A DNA stretch of 11,474 nt from Sva-07 sp041685755 (GTDB lineage Bacteria; Actinomycetota; Acidimicrobiia; Acidimicrobiales; Ilumatobacteraceae): NCBI GenBank assembly GCA_041685755.1, contig JAWLFC010000098.1:1-11474 (forward strand), read 5' to 3'. Under the pieces are notes generated by a model. It ran no database searches. It saw nothing but the letters and a program-made list of their open reading frames with translations, and was not told where the DNA came from. A program made the position numbers and the translations under genes. Below are positions 7,523 through 11,474 of this stretch, in pieces (position 1 is the stretch's first letter; every line of letters begins with the position of its first letter).

Positions 7523-8110
7523 ATGAGCAGCGACGACCCCTCCAGCGACGACCGTGCCCCCACCGAAGATCCCCGTCCCGACGGGCTGCGCAGTGCCGAC
7601 TCCCTGGTCGTCGTCAACACCGGCAACGGCAAGGGCAAGTCGTCGTCCGCGTTCGGGATGATGGTCCGCGGTGTCGCCCGGGGTTGGAACGTCGCCGTCG
7701 TGCAGTTCATCAAATCGGGCGACTGGAACACCGGCGAGGAGAAGATCGGCCGCCAGCTCGGCGTCGACTGGTTCGCGTTCGGGGAAGGCTTCACCTGGGA
7801 CTCCGACGACCTGACCAACGATCGGGCGCACGCCGCCGAGGGCTGGGCGAAGGCGGTCGAGCTGATGAACGCCGGCGAGCACCAGCTCGTGATCTTCGAC
7901 GAACTGACCTACCTCGCCAGTTTCAACTGGCTCGCCATTGCCGACATCGTCGAGCCGATCCGCAACCGGCCCCGCCACGTCAACGTCGTCGTCACCGGGC
8001 GTGACGCAGCACCGGAGTTGATCGAGCTCGCCGACACCGTCACCGAGATGGTCGAGGTCAAGCACGCGTACCAGCAGGGCATCCGCGCCATGCGCGGCAT
8101 CGACTACTGA
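7523..8110 (+). CDS. cobO: cob(I)yrinic acid a,c-diamide / corrinoid adenosyltransferase
   Basis: Transfers the 5'-deoxyadenosyl group from ATP to the cobalt(I) of a corrinoid, making the coenzyme form, in the cytosol. The 195-residue product matches the CobA/CobO/BtuR family: P-loop GNGKGKSS (34-41), QFIKSGDWNTGE (61-72), DELTY (126-130) as Walker B-like element, NVVVTGR (154-160), and the C-terminal KHAYQQGIRAMRGIDY (180-195), a signature of the family. The first 25 residues are acidic and probably disordered. ATG 7523 is chosen because it lies just behind a promoter-like box; the frame is open far upstream, but that region is the riboswitch leader of btuFCD on the other strand. cobU follows after 7 bp, so cobOUTS probably form one transcript, itself not under the riboswitch. 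Confidence 0.94.
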   Translation: MSSDDPSSDDRAPTEDPRPDGLRSADSLVVVNTGNGKGKSSSAFGMMVRGVARGWNVAVVQFIKSGDWNTGEEKIGRQLGVDWFAFGEGFTWDSDDLTNDRAHAAEGWAKAVELMNAGEHQLVIFDELTYLASFNWLAIADIVEPIRNRPRHVNVVVTGRDAAPELIELADTVTEMVEVKHAYQQGIRAMRGIDY

Positions 8111-8117
8111 GGCCACG

Positions 8118-8687
8118 ATGGCGCTCACCGTGCTGATCGGCGGGGCGCGCAGCGCCAAGAGCTCGCTGGCGGTCGACTGGGGTCGCCGGTGGGACGAGCC
8201 CGTCGTGTTCGTCGCAACCGCGCCGCGGCCCGAGGACGCCACCGAGCCCGACGACGACATGGCCGCGCGGGTCGGCCGCCACCGCTCCGAGCGCCCGTCG
8301 GAGTGGTCGACGATCGAGGAGACCGTCGACCTCGCCGGTGCGCTCGACCGCGCCGGCGGAGCGCCGGTGATCGTCGACTGCCTCACGTTGTGGACCTCGA
8401 ACCTGATGTGGCTCGGCCGTTCCGACGCCGACATCGACGAGCTGGCGGCCACGACCGCCGAGCAGGCGGCCGGGTACGGTCGCCCGGTGCTCGCCATCAC
8501 CAACGAGGTCGGCCTCGGCGTCCACCCCGAGACCGAACTCGGCCGCCGGTACCGCGACGTGCTCGGTCGCGTCAACCAGCGCTGGGTCGCCGCCGCCGAA
8601 CGGAGCCTGCTGCTCGTGGCCGGCAAGGCCCTCGAGCTGCGCGATCCGTGGGAGTTCCTCCCCGATCCGCTCGGCGGCGGCCGATGA
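8118..8687 (+). CDS. cobU: adenosylcobinamide kinase / adenosylcobinamide-phosphate guanylyltransferase
   Basis: Bifunctional cytosolic enzyme (CobU, also called CobP) that phosphorylates adenosylcobinamide and then attaches GMP to give adenosylcobinamide-GDP. The 189-residue product has the P-loop GGARSAKSS (8-16), FVATAP (31-36), RHRSERP (54-60) whose His55 matches the guanylylated histidine of the family, VDCLTLW (86-92) and TNEVGLGVHPE (128-138) followed by GRRYRDVLGRVNQ (142-154). The P-loop has Ala13 where the family usually has Gly (RSGKS); Lys14 and Ser15 remain, so activity is still likely. The stop overlaps the cobT ATG (ATGA), implying coupled translation. Its presence shows that free cobinamide can be used. 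Confidence 0.95.
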   Translation: MALTVLIGGARSAKSSLAVDWGRRWDEPVVFVATAPRPEDATEPDDDMAARVGRHRSERPSEWSTIEETVDLAGALDRAGGAPVIVDCLTLWTSNLMWLGRSDADIDELAATTAEQAAGYGRPVLAITNEVGLGVHPETELGRRYRDVLGRVNQRWVAAAERSLLLVAGKALELRDPWEFLPDPLGGGR

Positions 8688-9700
8688 CGGCTGCTGACCA
8701 TCGGCCTCGTGACCGGCTCCGTGATCGGCTCCACGACCTGCCCACCTGCGACGGCGCCGCCCGGGCGGCGGTGCACGAACGGGCGGCGCACATCCTGCGG
8801 CCGAGCGGCGCGCTGGCGTGGCTCGACGACATCGCCGAATGGGTCGCCGGGTGGCAGCGCACTGCCCGGCCCCGCGTCGCGCGACCGGTCGGGCTGATCT
8901 TCGCCGCCGACCACGGTGTCGCCGCCGCGACCAAGGTGTCGGCGTATCCGACCGGGGTGACCGAGGCGATGTTCTCCGCCTACCAGGAGGGCCGATCCAC
9001 GATCAGCGCCTTCGCCCGGCTCGCCGGGGCTCAGGTGAGCGCCGTCGACGTCGGCATCGGGCGACCGACCGGTGACATCCGCTACGAAGCGGCGTTGACA
9101 CCGGAGCGTTTCGACGACATCGTGGCGATCGCGTTCGACGCCGTCGACCGGCTCGACGGCGACCTGCTCGTACTGGGAGAGATGGGCATCGGCAACACGA
9201 CTCCGTCGGCGGCGATCTCGGCGGCGCTCGCCGGCGGCGAGACCGCAGCGTGGGTCGGGCGGGGCACCGGCATCGACGACGCGAGCCTCGCCCGCAAGCG
9301 CCAGGCGGTCCAGGAGTCGGTGCGTCGCATCGCCGGCATCACCGATCCGCTGGAGATCCTGCGCGAGGTCGGCGGCGCCGAGATCGTGGCGATCACCGCG
9401 GCGACCGTGGCGGCCCGGCACCGGTCGATCCCGGTCGTGCTCGACGGTTACGTCGTCACCTCGGCGGTGCTGCCGCTCAACGAGATCGAGCCGAGCATCC
9501 TCGATCACTGCACGGTCGGGCACTGCTCGGCCGAACCGGGCCACCGCAAGCTCCTCGAACGGCTCGGCAAGGCGCCGCTGCTCGACCTCGACATGCGCCT
9601 CGGTGAGGGCTCGGGGGCGATGGCCGCCGTGCCGCTGATCGCCATGGCGTGCGCCGGGATCACCGACGTCCCGACGTTCGAGGAGTGGTTCGGCACGTGA
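8684..9700 (+). CDS. cobT: nicotinate-nucleotide--dimethylbenzimidazole phosphoribosyltransferase
   Basis: Activates the lower-ligand base, usually dimethylbenzimidazole, to its alpha-ribotide using nicotinate mononucleotide. The 338-residue product is close to the family length. Motifs in order are FAADHGVA (73-80), GEMGIGNTT (165-173), GRGTGIDD (192-199), LDGYVVTSAVL (253-263), GHCSAEPGHRKLL (279-291) and RLGEGSGA (305-312), whose Glu308 matches the catalytic glutamate of Salmonella CobT. I chose ATG 8684, which overlaps the cobU stop; the frame is open upstream to about 8189, but that sequence is an arginine-rich shadow of cobU. The N-terminal 20 residues carry Arg/Asp repeats of no known role. 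The stop overlaps the cobS GTG. Confidence 0.95.
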   Translation: MTAADHRPRDRLRDRLHDLPTCDGAARAAVHERAAHILRPSGALAWLDDIAEWVAGWQRTARPRVARPVGLIFAADHGVAAATKVSAYPTGVTEAMFSAYQEGRSTISAFARLAGAQVSAVDVGIGRPTGDIRYEAALTPERFDDIVAIAFDAVDRLDGDLLVLGEMGIGNTTPSAAISAALAGGETAAWVGRGTGIDDASLARKRQAVQESVRRIAGITDPLEILREVGGAEIVAITAATVAARHRSIPVVLDGYVVTSAVLPLNEIEPSILDHCTVGHCSAEPGHRKLLERLGKAPLLDLDMRLGEGSGAMAAVPLIAMACAGITDVPTFEEWFGT

Positions 9701-10458
9701 GCGGCCTGCCCCCGGTCGCACCGCTCGGGGCGGTCCAGTTCCTCACGCGGGTCCCGATCCGCTTGCGTGCGGCACCCGATCTCGCGGCGTGCGTGCCGTG
9801 GTTCCCCGTCGTCGGCGGGGCGATCGGCGCCACGATCGGCGTGCTGGTCGCCGGGTCGATGGAGCTGGTCCCGCCCCTCGTGGCGGCCGCGGTCGGGGTC
9901 GTGTTCGGCGTGGTCCTGACCGGGGCATTCCACGAGGACGGCCTCGCCGACACCGCCGACGCGCTCGGCGGGTGGAGCCCCGAGCAGCGCCGCGAGATCC
10001 TGAAGGACTCGCGACACGGCAGCTACGGCGTGGCCGCGATGTGCTCGACGATCGTGATCCGCATCGTGTGCGTCGCGTCGCTCGGCCCGGCTGCCGCGTT
10101 CGCCGGTCTCGTCGCTGCCCACACGCTCGGGCGTGGCGCTGCGGTGGCGGTCATGGGAACGGCGCCGCCGGTGCCGGGCGGTGGCCTCGGCGCCGACCAC
10201 GCCCGTGGGCTCACGCCGACTCGTACGGCGTCGGGCGTCGCGGCGGCGCTCGCGATCGCAGCCGCGGCAACCGGTTGGTGGGTCCTCCCGCTCGCTGTCG
10301 CGGCGGCGGTCGGTGCGGTCGTCGTTGCGCTCGTCGCCCGCCGGGCGTTCGGCGGGGTGAGTGGCGATGTCCTCGGCGCCGTCGAACAGGTCGGCGAGAA
10401 CCTGGTGCTCGTCGTCGTCACCGGCCTCGCCCTGCGCCACCCACTCTGGTGGGCCTGA
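9697..10458 (+). CDS. cobS: adenosylcobinamide-GDP ribazoletransferase (cobalamin synthase)
   Basis: Membrane enzyme that joins adenosylcobinamide-GDP with alpha-ribazole (phosphate) to complete adenosylcobalamin. The 253-residue product is a typical CobS: FLTRVPI (15-21), GAFHEDGLADTADALGGW (76-93) with the acidic metal-binding cluster, LKDSRHGSYG (102-111), and GVSGDVLGA (220-228). Between these run several hydrophobic helices (about 36-75, 113-140, 178-213, 233-246). The chosen start is GTG 9697, which overlaps the cobT TGA as GTGA and begins the family's N terminus. An ATG at 9649 would add 16 arginine-rich residues inside cobT and is rejected. It ends the four-gene cob run. Confidence 0.94.
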   Translation: MSGLPPVAPLGAVQFLTRVPIRLRAAPDLAACVPWFPVVGGAIGATIGVLVAGSMELVPPLVAAAVGVVFGVVLTGAFHEDGLADTADALGGWSPEQRREILKDSRHGSYGVAAMCSTIVIRIVCVASLGPAAAFAGLVAAHTLGRGAAVAVMGTAPPVPGGGLGADHARGLTPTRTASGVAAALAIAAAATGWWVLPLAVAAAVGAVVVALVARRAFGGVSGDVLGAVEQVGENLVLVVVTGLALRHPLWWA

Positions 10459-10486
10459 GCGCCGCCCCCTCGCGCACTGCGGTCGC

Positions 10487-10492
10487 TAGATT
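10487..10492 (+). promoter_or_regulatory. -10 box of a leaderless-type promoter for the DUF368 gene
   Basis: TAGATT is followed by exactly six bases (cgctgc) and then GTG 10499, which puts the transcription start at the start codon. The spacing equals that of the aldolase-domain gene. There is no Shine-Dalgarno and no clear -35. It suggests the gene can be transcribed separately from cobOUTS. Confidence 0.5.
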
Positions 10493-10498
10493 CGCTGC

Positions 10499-11443
10499 GT
10501 GCAGATCCCGACCCCGCTCGCCCAGCTCGTCCGCGGTTTCGCGATGGGTTCGGCCGACATCGTGCCCGGCGTGTCGGGCGGGACCGTCGCCCTCGTCGTC
10601 GGCATCTACGACCGCCTGATCGACAACGTCCGCGAGGGCGCCCGCGGCCTCAAGCAACTGCTCACCGGCTCCTTCGGCGACTTCGCGGTCACCGTCAAGC
10701 GGATCGAGTGGGTGTGGCTGGTCAGCCTGCTGGTCGGCGTCCTGGCGGCCATCTTCGCGTTGTCGTCGGTGATCGAGCGGCTCCTCCACGAGCAGCCGAT
10801 CCGGATGGGTGCGATCTTCTTCGGGCTGATCGTCGGCTCGATCTACGTCGCCACCCGGATGATCGACCGGATCGACGCCATCTCGGTGGCGCTGATGCTC
10901 GGCGTCGGCGTCACGATGTTCCTCCTGCTCGGGCTGCGCTCCGACACCGAGGTCGCCGATGACGCGCTCGAGGTGGTCACCGAGCCGTGGTGGATCTTCC
11001 TGCTCGCCGGCTCGATCGCGATCTGCGCCATGATCCTGCCGGGCGTGTCCGGTTCGTTCCTGCTGGTGATGATGGGGATGTACACCGAGGTGCTCGGCGC
11101 CGTGAACGACCGCGACTTCGCGGTGCTGGCGGCCTTCGTCGTCGGCTGCGTCATCGGCTTGGCGCTGTTCTCCACGCTGCTCCACTGGCTGCTCGAGCAC
11201 TACCACCGCTGGGTGCTGGCGGCGATGGTCGGGCTCATGCTGGGCTCGCTGCGCGTGGTGTGGGCGTGGCCCAACGGCACGAACACCACCACCATCGAGC
11301 TCCCGCGTGACGACGTCGTGATCCCGTTGCTGCTGATGGCGGCCGCGATCGCGTTGGTCGTCGGTGTCGACCAGCTCGCCAGGCGCTACGTCACCGTCGA
11401 GCCGCTCCACGAGCACGCCGGAGCGACCGAACCCGCCCACTGA
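10499..11443 (+). CDS. DUF368 membrane protein, probable polyprenyl-phosphate transporter
   Basis: A 314-residue polytopic membrane protein of the DUF368 family. The signature GSADIVPGVSGGTVALVVG (17-35) and its internal repeat ILPGVSGSFLLVMMGMY (179-195) are both present, with the paired PGVSG loops at 23-27 and 181-185 suggesting two inverted halves. About eight or more hydrophobic helices surround them (for example 72-92, 101-117, 127-146, 164-180, 207-227, 237-250, 273-290). DUF368 proteins (PopT) have been reported to return undecaprenyl phosphate across the membrane for envelope polymer synthesis, alongside DedA-family UptA; that role is inferred from family membership only. The C-terminal tail is charged and His-rich. 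GTG 10499 is chosen because the signature follows closely and a TAGATT box sits six bases upstream. It lies 40 bp after cobS, with no evident functional link. Confidence 0.88.
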   Translation: MQIPTPLAQLVRGFAMGSADIVPGVSGGTVALVVGIYDRLIDNVREGARGLKQLLTGSFGDFAVTVKRIEWVWLVSLLVGVLAAIFALSSVIERLLHEQPIRMGAIFFGLIVGSIYVATRMIDRIDAISVALMLGVGVTMFLLLGLRSDTEVADDALEVVTEPWWIFLLAGSIAICAMILPGVSGSFLLVMMGMYTEVLGAVNDRDFAVLAAFVVGCVIGLALFSTLLHWLLEHYHRWVLAAMVGLMLGSLRVVWAWPNGTNTTTIELPRDDVVIPLLLMAAAIALVVGVDQLARRYVTVEPLHEHAGATEPAH

Positions 11444-11474
11444 CCGCCCGTCAGCAACCCCCAAAGCGATGAGC

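Noticed and set aside
7202..9721. Very long - strand open frame (over 800 codons) across the cob genes and riboswitch
   Set aside because: It runs antisense to four well-identified cob genes, is low complexity, and crosses the riboswitch leader. It is a GC-composition shadow.
11469..11474. ATGAGC at the right edge as the start of another gene
   Set aside because: Only two codons are visible, with no Shine-Dalgarno or -10 box upstream, so it cannot be supported.

Overview
The window reads as chromosomal DNA of a high-GC Gram-positive bacterium (Actinomycetota). The GC-rich codon use, an actinobacterial-style cobalamin riboswitch, a lipoprotein-anchored binding protein and start codons only a few bases behind a TANNNT box (leaderless-type expression) all fit. 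The protein styles suggest Acidimicrobiia/Ilumatobacter-like bacteria, but this is recognition from memory and was not tested. Eleven protein genes fill almost everything. No tRNA, rRNA, transposase, CRISPR array or prophage gene is visible.

Left part (23-2487, + strand): two overlapping genes of the oxidative pentose phosphate pathway, a short-form 6-phosphogluconate dehydrogenase (gnd) and glucose-6-phosphate dehydrogenase (zwf). A 63-bp gap with a 31-bp near-perfect palindrome leads to an EamA/DMT-type membrane transporter (2551-3438). That gene converges with a class II aldolase/adducin-domain protein (4231-3446, - strand). The two stop codons are 7 bp apart, and a bulged hairpin spans both gene ends.

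Middle (4232-7522): a 220-bp gap holds three 59-bp tandem units, each with an inverted-repeat pair. Then comes a three-gene - strand operon, btuF-btuC-btuD (7275-4452), for an ABC importer of vitamin B12 or another corrinoid. Its 5' leader carries a cobalamin riboswitch (aptamer 7481-7364) ending in a hairpin that buries the btuF ribosome-binding site.

Right part (7523-10458, + strand), divergent from the importer: cobO, cobU, cobT and cobS, with a 7-bp gap and then ATGA and GTGA overlaps. Together they adenosylate a corrinoid, activate cobinamide to GDP-cobinamide, activate the lower ligand and join the two. With the importer this makes a corrinoid uptake and nucleotide-loop-assembly (salvage/late synthesis) locus; no corrin-ring gene lies in the window. 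A DUF368 membrane protein, a family linked to undecaprenyl-phosphate recycling, follows at 10499-11443 behind its own leaderless-type promoter.

I see no convincing new multigene system. The least explained items are the 59-bp array, whose arms are invariant and pair better as - strand RNA, the 31-bp palindrome, and the interlocked divergent promoters at the riboswitch. Bases 1-22 and 11444-11474 hold no feature I can support.
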